From assembly GCA_023253625.1 (NCBI GenBank), contig JALRFY010000183.1, positions 1-56,739 on the forward strand: 56,739 bases of DNA, given 5' to 3'. The notes beneath the pieces were generated by a model. That model saw only the letters and a list, made by a program, of their open reading frames with translations, ran no database searches and had not been told where the DNA came from. The DNA is from Akkermansiaceae bacterium (GTDB taxonomy: Bacteria; Verrucomicrobiota; Verrucomicrobiia; Verrucomicrobiales; Akkermansiaceae). Position numbers and translations under genes: made by a program. This document shows, one piece after another, positions 1-11,400 of this stretch (position 1 is the stretch's first letter; each line of letters starts with the position of its first letter).

Positions 1-1560
1 CCCGCGCTTCGGAACACGCCCTGCGTGCTGGTCGTCCGCGACGGCTGGGGACAGTCGCCGCACCGCGCGCGCGACGCGACCAACGCGATCGCGCGCGCGT
101 CGACGCCCGTCGATGCGCGCCTGGCGGCGGAGTACCCGCGCACGCTCATCCGGACGAGCGGCGAGGATGTCGGCCTGCCCGTCGGCCCCGACGGCCCCGT
201 GATGGGCAACTCGGAGGTCGGCCACCAGAACATCGGCGCCGGGCGCATCGTCGACCAGGAGCTCATGCGGATCACCAACGCCATCCGCCGCGGCGAGCTG
301 GCGACGCATCCCGTCCTGCTCGGCGCCGTCGCGCACATCCGCCGCACGGGCGGCAGCCTCCACTACCTCGGGCTCGTGTCGGATGGGCAGGTGCACAGCG
401 ACCTGGCGCACCTGCTGGCGCTCATCGACTTCGCCAAGGGGGCGGGCGTGCCCGCGGGCCGGCTCTTCGTCCACGCCATCACCGACGGCCGCGACACCTC
501 GCCCACCGGCGGCTCGAAATACCTCGCCACCGTCGAGGACGAGGCCGCCAAGTGCGGCGCACGCATCGCCACCGTCGTCGGCCGCTACTTCGCCATGGAC
601 CGCGACAAGCGCTGGGACCGGGTCAAGCTCGCATGGGACGCCATCGTGCTCGGCAAGGCGCAAACGCGCGACATCCTCGCCAGCGAGGCGGTGGCCGATT
701 TTTACCGGCTCGACAAAACCGACGAATTCATGCCCGCGATGGTCTTCTGCGAGGCGGAGACGCAGCGTGTGCGCGACGACGATGTCATCATCTTCTTCAA
801 CTTCCGCGCCGACCGTGCCCGCGAGCTTTCCGATGCGTTTCTGAAAGCGGATTTCAGCGGCTTCGATCGTGGCGTCACGCCCTGCGTGGATTACGTCACC
901 TTGACGGAATACGACGAGACCTACGATTGTCCCGCCATTTTCGCGCCGGAGAAGCTCGACATGGTGCTCGGCGAGACGGTTGCCAATGCCGGTAGGAACC
1001 AGCTCCGGATTGCGGAAACCGAGAAATACCCGCATGTCACCTATTTCTTCAATGGCGGCGTCGAGAAGTCGTATCCCGGCGAGGACCGGGTCATCATCCC
1101 ATCGCCCAAGGATGTGCCGACCTATGACTTCAAGCCCCAGATGAGTGCGGCGGAAGTGACCGACACGGTGGTTTCCAAGCTCAAGGATTACGATCTGGTC
1201 ATCCTCAACTTCGCCAATCCCGACATGGTGGGCCACACCGGTGTGGTCGAGGCCGCGATCAAGGCCGTGGAAACCATCGACGCCGGGGTCAAGGCGGTGG
1301 TTGAGGAAACCCTGCGCCTTGGTGGCAAGCTGCTGGTCACTGCCGACCACGGCAACTGCGAATACATGCGCAACCCCGACGGCTCACCGAACACCGCTCA
1401 CACCACCAACCTGGTCCACGCCGTGTATGTCGCCGCGGATGCGGAGCGCTACACCGTCAGGGATGGGATTCTGGCCGATGTCGCGCCCACGCTTCTCGAC
1501 ATGCTCGGATTGGAAAAACCGGCTGAAATGACCGGCTCCAGCCTGCTGGTGGAAAAGTAG
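1..1560 (+). CDS. gpmI: 2,3-bisphosphoglycerate-independent phosphoglycerate mutase, 5' partial
   Basis: Frame is open from base 1 (PALRNTPCVLVVRDGWG...). Motifs GNSEVGHQNIGAGRIVDQ, HAITDGRDTSPTGG, VTADHGNCEYM. The true start lies left of the window. Confidence 0.95.
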   Translation, partial: PALRNTPCVLVVRDGWGQSPHRARDATNAIARASTPVDARLAAEYPRTLIRTSGEDVGLPVGPDGPVMGNSEVGHQNIGAGRIVDQELMRITNAIRRGELATHPVLLGAVAHIRRTGGSLHYLGLVSDGQVHSDLAHLLALIDFAKGAGVPAGRLFVHAITDGRDTSPTGGSKYLATVEDEAAKCGARIATVVGRYFAMDRDKRWDRVKLAWDAIVLGKAQTRDILASEAVADFYRLDKTDEFMPAMVFCEAETQRVRDDDVIIFFNFRADRARELSDAFLKADFSGFDRGVTPCVDYVTLTEYDETYDCPAIFAPEKLDMVLGETVANAGRNQLRIAETEKYPHVTYFFNGGVEKSYPGEDRVIIPSPKDVPTYDFKPQMSAAEVTDTVVSKLKDYDLVILNFANPDMVGHTGVVEAAIKAVETIDAGVKAVVEETLRLGGKLLVTADHGNCEYMRNPDGSPNTAHTTNLVHAVYVAADAERYTVRDGILADVAPTLLDMLGLEKPAEMTGSSLLVEK

Positions 1561-1582
1561 GCTGCACAGGGCGGGGAGTGCC

Positions 1583-2047
1583 TCACATCCTGAAGCCCGC
1601 GAGCATGCAGGCGCGCTTGAAATGCGCAGGCTCAACGGGTGTGATGGAGAGCCGGGTGCCGCGCTGGCAGACGGTCATTTGTGAAAGCACCTCGTCGGCC
1701 TTGAGTTGGTCGAGCGTGAGGATATCGGGCAATTTCCCGACGTATTCGAAATCGACCAGCCACCAGCGAGGCTTGTCGCGGGTCGCCTTGGGGTCGTGGT
1801 ATTCGCTCCGGGGATCGAACTGGGTTTCGTCCGGGTAGGGCGCGCCGGCGACCCTGGCCACACCGACGATGCCGGGAGGCTTGGCGTTGGAATGATAGAA
1901 CAAGGCGAGATCGCCGGGTTTCATGTCCTTCCACATGAAATTGCGCGCCTGGTAATTCCTGACACCCGTCCACGGCTCGCGTTTCACCTTGGCGAGGTCG
2001 TCGATCGAGAAGACGTCCGGTTCGGACTTGATGAGCCAGTGGTTCAT
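1583..2047 (-). CDS. EVE domain-containing protein
   Basis: MNHWLIKSEPDVFSIDDL...WTGVRNYQARNFM...GDLALFYHSN is typical of EVE/thymocyte nuclear protein 1 family; start overlaps the lipA stop by 1 nt. Confidence 0.93.
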   Translation of the reverse strand: MNHWLIKSEPDVFSIDDLAKVKREPWTGVRNYQARNFMWKDMKPGDLALFYHSNAKPPGIVGVARVAGAPYPDETQFDPRSEYHDPKATRDKPRWWLVDFEYVGKLPDILTLDQLKADEVLSQMTVCQRGTRLSITPVEPAHFKRACMLAGFRM

Positions 2048-3057
2048 CAGGCGATGGCTTTATCGAGCTGCGGCTTGATCGCGGGAAGCGCCAGATGTTC
2101 CGGGCCGAGCTCGATGCCTTTCATCGCGCGCAGGTCCGCCTCGATCGCCTCGATCACGTCGAGTTCCGGGCGGAACTCCGCGGCATGGTAGGAACTCCTG
2201 ACCAGCGGTCCGCTGGCCACGTGGCGGAAGCCTTTTTCCAGGGCGATCCGTTTGTATTCGTCGAACATTTCGGGCCTGATGAACTCGACCACCGGCAGGT
2301 GCTTCGGCGTGGGGCGAAGGTATTGGCCGAGCGTGAGCACGGTGACGTCGTGGGCGCGCAGGTCGTCCATGGCGCGCAGCACTTCCTCTTGGCGTTCGCC
2401 GAGGCCGAGCATTATCCCGCTCTTGGTCGCAACCTTGCCATTCACCATCGCCTTGGCTTTTTTCAGCACGGTGAGGGAGCGCTGGTATTGGGCACGCGAC
2501 CTGACGAGCGGAGTGAGCCGCTCGACGGTCTCGATGTTGTGGTTGAAAATGTGTGGACGGGCGTCCATGACCGTTTGCAAGGCCCAGTCGCGGTCGTTGA
2601 AATCGGGCACCAAGACCTCGATGATGATGCCGGGGTTCACCTCGCGCACGGTCTCGATCGTCTGGCGGAAATGGTCGGCACCGCCATCGCGGAGGTCGTC
2701 GCGGGCCACGGCGGTAATGACCACGTGGCGCAGCCCCATGCGGCGGGTGGCCTCGGCGACGCGCTGCGGTTCATCGGCCTCAAGCGCGTCGGGTTTGGCG
2801 GTTTTGACCGCGCAGAAGCCGCAGGCGCGGGTGCACTTTTCGCCTGCGATCATGAAGGTCGCCGTTTTCTGGCTCCAGCATTCCCAGCGGTTCGGGCACT
2901 GGGCCTCCTCACACACCGTGACCAGCTTGAGGTCGGTGATGAGTGATTTGGTGGACCAGAACTCAGGATTGTTGGGAAGCCGGACCTTGATCCACTCCGG
3001 CTTGCGTTCCCGGTGCAGGGCCGGGTCCATTTTCATCTTCGGTCCGCAACTGCTCAT
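2047..3057 (-). CDS. lipA: Lipoyl synthase
   Basis: CEEAQCPNRWECW and CTRACGFCAV Fe-S motifs; full-length family similarity by eye. Confidence 0.96.
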   Translation of the reverse strand: MSSCGPKMKMDPALHRERKPEWIKVRLPNNPEFWSTKSLITDLKLVTVCEEAQCPNRWECWSQKTATFMIAGEKCTRACGFCAVKTAKPDALEADEPQRVAEATRRMGLRHVVITAVARDDLRDGGADHFRQTIETVREVNPGIIIEVLVPDFNDRDWALQTVMDARPHIFNHNIETVERLTPLVRSRAQYQRSLTVLKKAKAMVNGKVATKSGIMLGLGERQEEVLRAMDDLRAHDVTVLTLGQYLRPTPKHLPVVEFIRPEMFDEYKRIALEKGFRHVASGPLVRSSYHAAEFRPELDVIEAIEADLRAMKGIELGPEHLALPAIKPQLDKAIA

Positions 3058-3103
3058 GGCGGCGGGAAGCTATGGACCACGGCCGGTTCGGGAAAGTGCA
3101 AAT

Positions 3104-3454
3104 TCACTGTTTGGCCGGCTCCGGTTTGGCCACCCAGACCATGCACCAGCCTGCGGCGGTGACGTGGCGGTTCTGGAAGATCGCGCAGGGGCCGGTGGCA
3201 TCGCCCGCCTTGGCGGTGTAATGCAGGCAGTTGTCGCAGCGTTGCCCGGGCTTGTGTTGCGGATACTTCTGCTGGTCCACCTTGGTGGTGTCCTCCTTGT
3301 AGCCGAAGGCGGTGGCCACGGGATCGCTTTCAGGGACTTTTTCGGACTTGGCCTCTGCAGCAACGACGCGGGACGCCATTGCCAGCGGAATGGTGGAGGT
3401 GATGGCGAGGCTGCGGAGGAAGTGACGGCGGGTGTTGTTGGAATGGGCACTCAT
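3104..3454 (-). CDS. High-potential iron-sulfur protein (HiPIP), Tat-type signal
   Basis: MSAHSNNTRRHFLRSLA signal, then CDNCLHYTAKAGDATGPCAIFQNRHVTAAGWCMVW with the HiPIP Cys pattern. Start chosen at 3454, not the ORF-track start at 3739. Confidence 0.85.
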   Translation of the reverse strand: MSAHSNNTRRHFLRSLAITSTIPLAMASRVVAAEAKSEKVPESDPVATAFGYKEDTTKVDQQKYPQHKPGQRCDNCLHYTAKAGDATGPCAIFQNRHVTAAGWCMVWVAKPEPAKQ

Positions 3455-3999
3455 TGCAAGTGTAGTGAATACGCGTGCGGCGCGGGAAATTTCACGCGAT
3501 TTGTGGATTATCAACCCGAAATCGCGGAGCGCAGGCGCCCAGAGGGCTCTGCGCCACAGTCCGCCAGGCAAGCAGGAGCGCGTCGGGTCATGAAAGATCC
3601 CGAGAATCGGTGTCGCCACGAGCCGTCCCGTCCCGACCTGCCATCCCCTGACAACCCGATGCAGCCAAGGCCAGGGCACCAGCCATGCTTGGGAACACTT
3701 CTCCTTGGCACGAAAAATCCCGCAAAAAAACAGCCACAAGAAATTTCATAAAAAGCCCTTGATTCGATCTGAGGCGACCAATCCGAATGGCAGATTGGGG
3801 CGTTTCACGACGCGGAGCCAGACTTTCGGAAGTGTGTCGAACCGGCGTTCAGAGGCCATTTTGTCAAGATTTGCGCACCAACTGCCAGCATACCCATGGA
3901 CGTGCTGGCCGCGGCCTTCGCGCTGAGTTATCAACGGGCCGCAAGCTGGAGCAAAAAATTGCCGTCTAGTGTGTGGCGGTTTAATGAACCCGACCAGTA

Positions 4000-5421
4000 T
4001 CACCAGCTGTAGCGTGCGGTATAGGTGAGGGTTTGTTGCTGGTTCGGTTGCAGCGCCACCGTGAACTCGATGGTTTGAGCGTCTTTCTTATTAAATTCCA
4101 TCGAGGGGTTTTCGATTTTCCAGCCCGACCAGCGCCACAGTGGCTCGCGCACAATGATGTTGCGGGCTTCCTTCGAGCGGTTCTTCACCGTCACTTCAAT
4201 GGTTTCACTCATCCAGTTTTCGCGTTCGCGGCGTTGGAAGTCGGTGATCTTGCGCTCGCCGATCAGATCAAATGCATTGCCGGTATAAATGCTCAGCTCT
4301 TCATTGGCCGGAGTGTGGTCGATATTGTTCTCGCCGACGAATTCCAGGTTTCCGTCGGCATCGTCGGAGCGATAGAAGCGCACGCGGCCGGCGGGCAGCG
4401 GCAGCCCGAGGCCGCTGGCCTCGTCGTTTTTGAATTCCCAAAAGATGGCCACGTCCTTGGGGTATTCCATGCCCTGCAGCGGATTTTCGACGCGTCCGCC
4501 AGAGAAGCGGTGCATCGTGGCACCATCATAGACATATTTCTTCCGCGCCTTGACCTGAGGCGAGCGGATGAACTCGACCTGTTTCGTCTCCTTGTCGTGG
4601 ATCGTCAACGGGCGGGGCAGGGTATAGAGGTGGAAATCGTCGAAGGCCTTCTGCTCGACCCTCGCCTCCGCCATGTCCATCGCCTTGGCACGCATCATCG
4701 TCTCCGCGAGCCGATGTGTCTGGGGTTGGACGATGTTCACATCGCCGGCGACGAGTTTCACAGTGGCGTCCTTGAAGTTGGTGCCGCTTTGGTTGTTCAC
4801 GGTGACCCAGCCACTCAGGGTGCACGTCTCGCTTTTTTCTGGAGCGACGATGTTGTAATCAGCCTTCCACTGGAATCCGTTGCTGAGGTAGGAGAGTTGG
4901 GCGTTGAAAGCGGCGGCGTCGCGGGCCGCGATCTGCCAGTTGAGTGTGGGCCTGAGGATCGATCCGTCGGTGAGTGCGGGAAACAACGGTTCACCGGGAA
5001 GTTCGAAGCGCAATTTGCCGTCCACCTCGATGATCGGATCCTCGCTTCCCCGGCCCGGAACATAACCGGAGCGAATGATTTTACCGGCGGCCGTCTCAAC
5101 CTTGCCGTCCGGATAGACCGTGCGAAAGTCGATGGTCTGGCCCTCGAAGTGCTTGAGCAAAAGACCACGACTCACCGGGTCGTTGCGATACGACTGTTCG
5201 AGGATGGAAAACGCCGCCTTGCCCGCAGGATCGCGGAGCACGACGGAATCCGCCTGGACCCGTGCGGTGGCGCGGTCGAATGACACGGTGTTGACGCCCG
5301 CTTTCAGGTCGAGTGGCAGTGTTTCACGGACCACGGCGAGGTCGCGGTTGTAGATGGTCAGGGCGGTATCGGCGCTCGTCATGGCGGTGAGCGCACCGGT
5401 CAGCAGTAATGTGGTTTTCAT
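4000..5421 (-). CDS. DUF4139 domain-containing protein, secreted
   Basis: MKTTLLLTGALTAMTSADTALTIYNRDLAVVRETLPLDLKAG... with the DUF4139 C-terminal pattern. Start chosen at the signal peptide (5421). Confidence 0.8.
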   Translation of the reverse strand: MKTTLLLTGALTAMTSADTALTIYNRDLAVVRETLPLDLKAGVNTVSFDRATARVQADSVVLRDPAGKAAFSILEQSYRNDPVSRGLLLKHFEGQTIDFRTVYPDGKVETAAGKIIRSGYVPGRGSEDPIIEVDGKLRFELPGEPLFPALTDGSILRPTLNWQIAARDAAAFNAQLSYLSNGFQWKADYNIVAPEKSETCTLSGWVTVNNQSGTNFKDATVKLVAGDVNIVQPQTHRLAETMMRAKAMDMAEARVEQKAFDDFHLYTLPRPLTIHDKETKQVEFIRSPQVKARKKYVYDGATMHRFSGGRVENPLQGMEYPKDVAIFWEFKNDEASGLGLPLPAGRVRFYRSDDADGNLEFVGENNIDHTPANEELSIYTGNAFDLIGERKITDFQRRERENWMSETIEVTVKNRSKEARNIIVREPLWRWSGWKIENPSMEFNKKDAQTIEFTVALQPNQQQTLTYTARYSW

Positions 5422-5449
5422 GGATTTGTCAGTTGATGGTGATGGATGC

Positions 5450-8400
5450 CTAATCGATGGAAAGCCGGATGTCATCCGAGTTGCCGCGCAACTCCGGTGC
5501 ATACATGGCGGACGCCTCGGCCGGGAGGGCCTTGTAGCTGCCCAGGGACTCGGCACGGAGTTGATAGCGCAGCGTGTGGGAGCCTCGCGGTAGGGCGCGG
5601 ATGAAGAAATCCACCGTCTGGTCGCGCGGTTCCATGTAGGCGGAGAATCCGCCATCGGCTGAAATGTAGCCGCTGAGTGCGTCGAGCGCTTCGAAGCCGG
5701 CGGCCTTGGCGTCGGAGAAGATGAGGTATTCGTAGTCGTTTTTGCTTTCGAGGATGAGTTCGACCTCGATGCGGTCGCCGGATTTGACCGAGGCGCCGTC
5801 CGCCAAGGGTTCGCGGCGGAAGCGTTCGGCCTGTTGCTTCACGACGAGACCGGCCGCATCTGGGACCTCGGTGGTTTTTTCCAGTTCGATGAGTTTTGAA
5901 ACCTTGCGGTGCACCTTCACTTCGAGTCCCGCGGCGCGCAGTTTGTCCTCAAGGGTGAATACTTCGAGATAGGCGTTGGCGTAGAGCGTGCCCTTGCCGG
6001 ATTTCCTCAACTCAACCGCGTGCTTGCCGGTGGTGACGGCATCGCCTGTTAGAACGACCGTGCCGTCGAAGGTGAAGAGATTGTCACGGTTGATGGCGGT
6101 CTTGTGCTTTGATTGGCCGTCGATGAGGACTTCGACTTCCATATCGGGAGCATCTTCGCCACTGGCCTTGAAGTATTCCGCGATGGCCTCGATGGCGTAG
6201 GCGGTGTCGCGGGTGGATTCCCAGTAGCTGGCGTGCTTGCGGTTGTTGACGAGGTATTTCACCAGCCCGCGGGTGTCGGCGTCCTTGGGTTTCACGGCGG
6301 CGAGCAGTTTGAGATACCAGGCGTGGGCCTCGACCTCGCTGCCATACCAGAACCACCAGTAACTGTTGTTTTTCAGCTCGAGGTAGGTCGTCTGGTTCTC
6401 GTCGTCGCGTTTGAGGTATTGGGAAATCACGCTCATCACTTCATCACGGCGGGCTTCATCGCCTTTGCGGTGGTGTTCGAGGCCTAACAGACACTTGGCA
6501 TAGACCGGGAGGTCGAGGCGGTCGCGGTGGAGGAAGGCGAGCATCGGCTCGGAATCGCGTCTGGCCACGCCGAGGATCATGCGGACGAAGGCGTCGGTGG
6601 CATCGGTTTTGGATTTTTCGTGACGTCCGTCGCTTTTGACTTTCCTGCCTGCATCGCGGAGCGCCTGGCGTTCGACATATAGTTGCAGGGCGTTGGTCTG
6701 TTGCTTCTCGCAGGCTTGCAGCCATGCGATGCCGGACTCGATCATGCGATCCGGGATTTTCGCGCCATTGGCTTTGGCGACCAACAAGCCGTGAACGACG
6801 ACGGCGGTGGTGTGCGGGAAGGAATACTCGCCGTAGCCGGAGAACCAGCCCCAGCCACCGTCGGAGTTCTGCATCGACATCAGGCGCTCCACGCCTTGGG
6901 CGACCATCCTTTCCGTCTCCACTTCATCGAAGACCGGGTTGTTTTGCCATTGCTTCCACTGCGCGGCACGGTCGGCGGCATGGCCGAGTTCCTGCGGGTT
7001 GAGGTTGGTGCGCCTGGCCTTCACTTCGGCGAGGTTGATGCCGATTTGCTTGAGCATGTTCTGGCCGATGACGAGCGGGACGAAGCGGTTGAGGGTTTGC
7101 TCGGTGCAACCGTGCGGATAACTGGCGAGATAGGGTATCGCATCGACCACGGCTCCGGCGATGGTGGGCGAGAAGCGGACGGTGAGTTTCGATTGGTCCG
7201 GGCGGCGTTGTTCCGGGACATCCATCAGGATGCGGGCGCTGTCCTTTTCCGGGTCGACCACCACGCTCCATGCGTCCTGGCGTGACATGCCGTGGACGAG
7301 GATCGGGAGTGTGCGTTCGACCGCGTCGCCATCGTCACCGGCGTCGGCTTTCATGCGGATGACGGCTTCGCCTTCCTTGAGGGCCTTCACGCGCCAATCG
7401 ACGCGGGCTTCCGAGCGGGCGGCGATTTCGACGGTTTGGGATTCGCCATCAATGGCTTGGATGCCGCCATCGAGTTCGAGCGAGACCTTGACGGTTTTGG
7501 GAGCATCGTGGTCGTTGTGGACCACGGCGCTGAGCACGGCTTCGTCGCGTTCGACGAGGAAACGCGGTGCCTGCAGGCGGACGAGCAGTTCCTTGGACGT
7601 GATGATTTCGGTGGAGCCTTCGCCAACGGTGGTTCCTTTGCCGAGATGCCAGACACGGGCTTTCCAGGTGGTGAGGTTGTCGGGGAAATCGAGCGGGATT
7701 TCAGCGCGGCCGTTTTCGTCGGTCTGGATCGAGCCGGACCACTTGAGGAGATCCGCGAAGTCCTTGCGGACGAGGACCGGCGCAGCAACCGCGCCTCCGG
7801 GATTGTTAAGGATGGCATCGATGCTATTGCGTGAAACGGCGATGTCGCCACTGCGGAGACCGGCTGTCACGCTATTGGATTCCATCGGAGCGGCGGCGGC
7901 CATCGGCATTTCCGCGTCCATTAGCAGACCTTCCTTCATCATCATGCGGCCTGTCTCACGCTGTCCGAAGCCTCCGCCTTGCCCAAATCCCATAGACTGA
8001 TCGCCAAAGCGTCCGAGCGACTGCATGCCGGCGGCTTTGGGGCGGAGCAGGTTGCCGACGGGGTATGGAACGGAATTGAAATTGCCACGCGGGTAATACG
8101 AATTTTTCCAGTTCCAGAAATTCTCGTGGATCGGGCCGATGTTCGATCCGCCGGTGATGGCTTCGAGCGACTTGTCGTAAATCGTGAGGGTGGTGGTGCC
8201 GGTGACGGGTTTGCCATCGGCGTCCTTGAGGGTGACGACGAGAGAGGATTTTTCCTGGGGTTTCACCCGCGTTTTGGCGGGTTCCAAAGTGACTTCGATC
8301 AACTTGCTGACCGGCGGCAGGAGGATCTGGCGGACGGCGGTATGGACCTGCGCGCCGTGGACGGTGATGCCTTCGAGGAACATGTTGGGCATGTCCTTGA

Positions 8401-11400
8401 GGGTGAGCGGGACATCGACTTCGAGGCTCTTGCCGTTGAGTTGGATGCGCTCCGCCTCGCGGCCCGCGCCGCCGGCGATGTGGAGGAACAGCCAGACGTG
8501 GGCGTTTTCGCGGTCGGAGTTGACGCGGAGTTTCACGGATTCGCCGGGTTGGTATTCCGACTTGTCGGCGACGAGTTCGAGCGGCCCGAAGTTCCAGTTT
8601 TTCGGATCGTCGCGCCCCGGGCCGTGGATGTTGAGGATGGTGGCACCCTCAACGGGTTCACTTCCTTTGAATGTCAGGTTCGCGGCGAGGCGGTATTGGC
8701 CGGTGGCGGGCGCGGTGAAGCGGTGTTTGATTTGCCCTTCGGCATCGGTGCTGACCGGCCATGATTGGGTTTCGCTTTCGATCACGCGGCCATCCGCATT
8801 GATGCCCAATTGATAGAGCTTGAGTGTGCCGGTGGCGCCGACGACCGGTTTTCCGGCGAGTGTGGATGCGGCAATCGTGGCCTCGATCGCATCGCCGGCC
8901 TTGGCATGGCCGCGGTCGACCCAGACGGCGACTTCGAACGGCTTGCGGGCGGCGATGACGGAACCGGTGCCGCGTTCCTCGCGGCGTGAGGCATCCACGA
9001 CGCGGGCCTCGATGGTGTATTTCGCATCCATATCGCCATGGATTTGTTTGGCGGTGGCGGTGTCGATTTCGATTTTCGCGGTGCCGTCTTCGCCGATCGC
9101 GACGGTTTTTTTGAGAACGAGTTCATCGGGCGTCCAGCGGTTGTCACCCCACCATGGCGGAGGCGGGGGCATGCAGCCCCAGCGGTCCCACGACGGGTGC
9201 CATGAGGCCTCGGTGCCGCACCACCACGCGCCGCGGCCGTAGAGCCAGTCCCAGCGCCAGGCGGGGAACCACGGCTCAGTGACGGACGAACGATTGACGA
9301 TGATTTCGACCTCGGCCATTCTAACAGGCGAGCCGTGGAAGTAGCTGGCCTTCACGGTCGCGGTGAATTTTTCGCCGAGTTTGACCGGTTCGGTGGGGGC
9401 ATCGACCTTCACTTCGTATTCGGGCTTGCGGTATTCCTCGGTCCTGAAGGTGGCGTGCGCGGCGATGCGGTCTTTGATTTCGAATTGCGCACGCCAAGCA
9501 CCCAGCGGGGCGTCTTTGGGGATGATGAATTCGGTTTCGATGGAACCGAATGCGTCTGTCTTGAGGTTTTCGATCTTCAGCGCCTCGTCGCCACGGCCGT
9601 TGTGGACGGTGAGGATGCCGGTTTGATTGGCCCAGCGGGAATCATCGGGTTTGTCATAGCCGACGTTGCGGAAATCGAACTTCACATGGACTGTGTCGCC
9701 GGGCTTGTAGAGCGGCCGGTCGGTGATGCCGTAAGTGAGGTCGCGGTTGGTGTTTTCCCATGACTCGTCCTGGATGGAAAAGTGCTGGAAGCCGAAGAAT
9801 GCCGGGCTGCGGCCTTCGGAGCGTGCGATGGCGAGCCATTGGTGGTTGTGATTCCAATCGCCGGGATTGAGCAGTGTTTTGCCGTCGTTGTCGGTGCTCC
9901 GGTTGAACTCACTCCACTTGATTTCCATGCGGCGTTGCAGCGGCAGTTTGCGGTCGAGGTAATTCACCTGATAACCGAAGAAGTCGATCTTGGCTTCGGC
10001 GACGGGCGCGCCGGATCCGGCATCGGCGAGCCACCATTGGAGTTTGCCGCCGAGCGAGCGCTGGACGAGGACGGAGTCGATGATCCAGACGAGGGTGTGG
10101 AATTCGTTGCCGTTGTCGATTTTTCCGGTGACCCACCATGCGCCGCACTTGTCGATGGGGACTTCGATATCGGTGCGCGTGTCGCGGTGCAGGTCACGGG
10201 GTTTGAGATGGTATTTCCATGTGGCCGCGGTCTTGCCGATGTATTTGGATTTGTTTTCGCGGACGAGAAGTCCGGCGATTTGGGAGGGATTGACGCGCTG
10301 CCAATCGAGTTCGCGCGGGTTGGATTTGAGGTAAGCGACGGTATCGGCGAGCACGGCTTCCATATCCACTGGATCCGCTGTTAGAGAGATGCCGGTGGCG
10401 TTGCGGAAGACGAGCGGAAGTTTGGGTTTGGTGCCGGCGGGCACGGTATCGGCGGCATCGAAGCGGCCCCAGTTGCCTGTGATCTGGGCGAGGAGCAGTT
10501 TGCGGTGGTGGTGGTTGCCTGGGCCGTGTTTGGCGATGGTTTGTTCGAGGACTCCCCGGGCTTTGTGGTATTGGCGGCGGTTGAGAAAAACCTGGGTGAG
10601 CGCATCGCCGGCCTGTTCCTTTTGTTCAAGAATCGAGCGGTAAATAGCGATGAAATGATGCGGCGGCGGAAGTTTGAAGCGGCGGACACCATCGGAGGTT
10701 TTCGCGAGGCATTCGTCATCGGCGAGGGTGTCCACTTCGAGGATGCCCTTGGCGCTGTCCGGGTTCTGGCGCTGCCACCAACCGAAGGACGAAAGGGTTT
10801 CCTCGCCGAACTGGGATCGGGAAAAGCTGGCGATGACGAGCGTGATGTCGTCGGCGATGGCGGGTTTGATCCGCACTTGTTCGGCGAGTGCGAAGCGCCA
10901 GCGTTCGCCGTCGTTTTTGGCGGCCTCCCATGAGGCGGGAACTTCGTAAAGGACGGGGCCGTCGTTTTTCCACGGCGCGCCCTCGGTTCCACCCTCCGGG
11001 CCGGGTTCCCCCCACTCCGGGAGGGTGTCGATGGGGGTGAGGGTTTGCATTTTCCATGTCTCACGCTGCTGGAGCACCGAAGCGATCATGTCCCAGGGAT
11101 CGATGGTGTCCGGCGCGTGGCGAAGCGCCTGCCGAAGGAGTTGCAAGCAGCGGATGTGGTCGCGGTAATCGGTGGTGATGGCCGCGCCTGCGGTGGCTTC
11201 CGGGCTGGCATCGGGCCCGCCACGGCGGCCGGGCCACCAATGGCCTTGGCTGCGTTCGAATTCGCCGGCGATGAGGCGGCCATGGTGCGGGGCATTGCGA
11301 TAAGCGGTGGCGGCGGCGGTCAGGAGGGCGGGGTTTTCAGGTTGCGCGGCGACGGCGTTTTCGACCAGCAGGTCGAATTCCGCCCAAGCGCCCAGTTCGC

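Noticed and set aside
4033-5283. 416-aa plus-strand ORF
   Set aside because: Antisense to the DUF4139 gene with no family motif.
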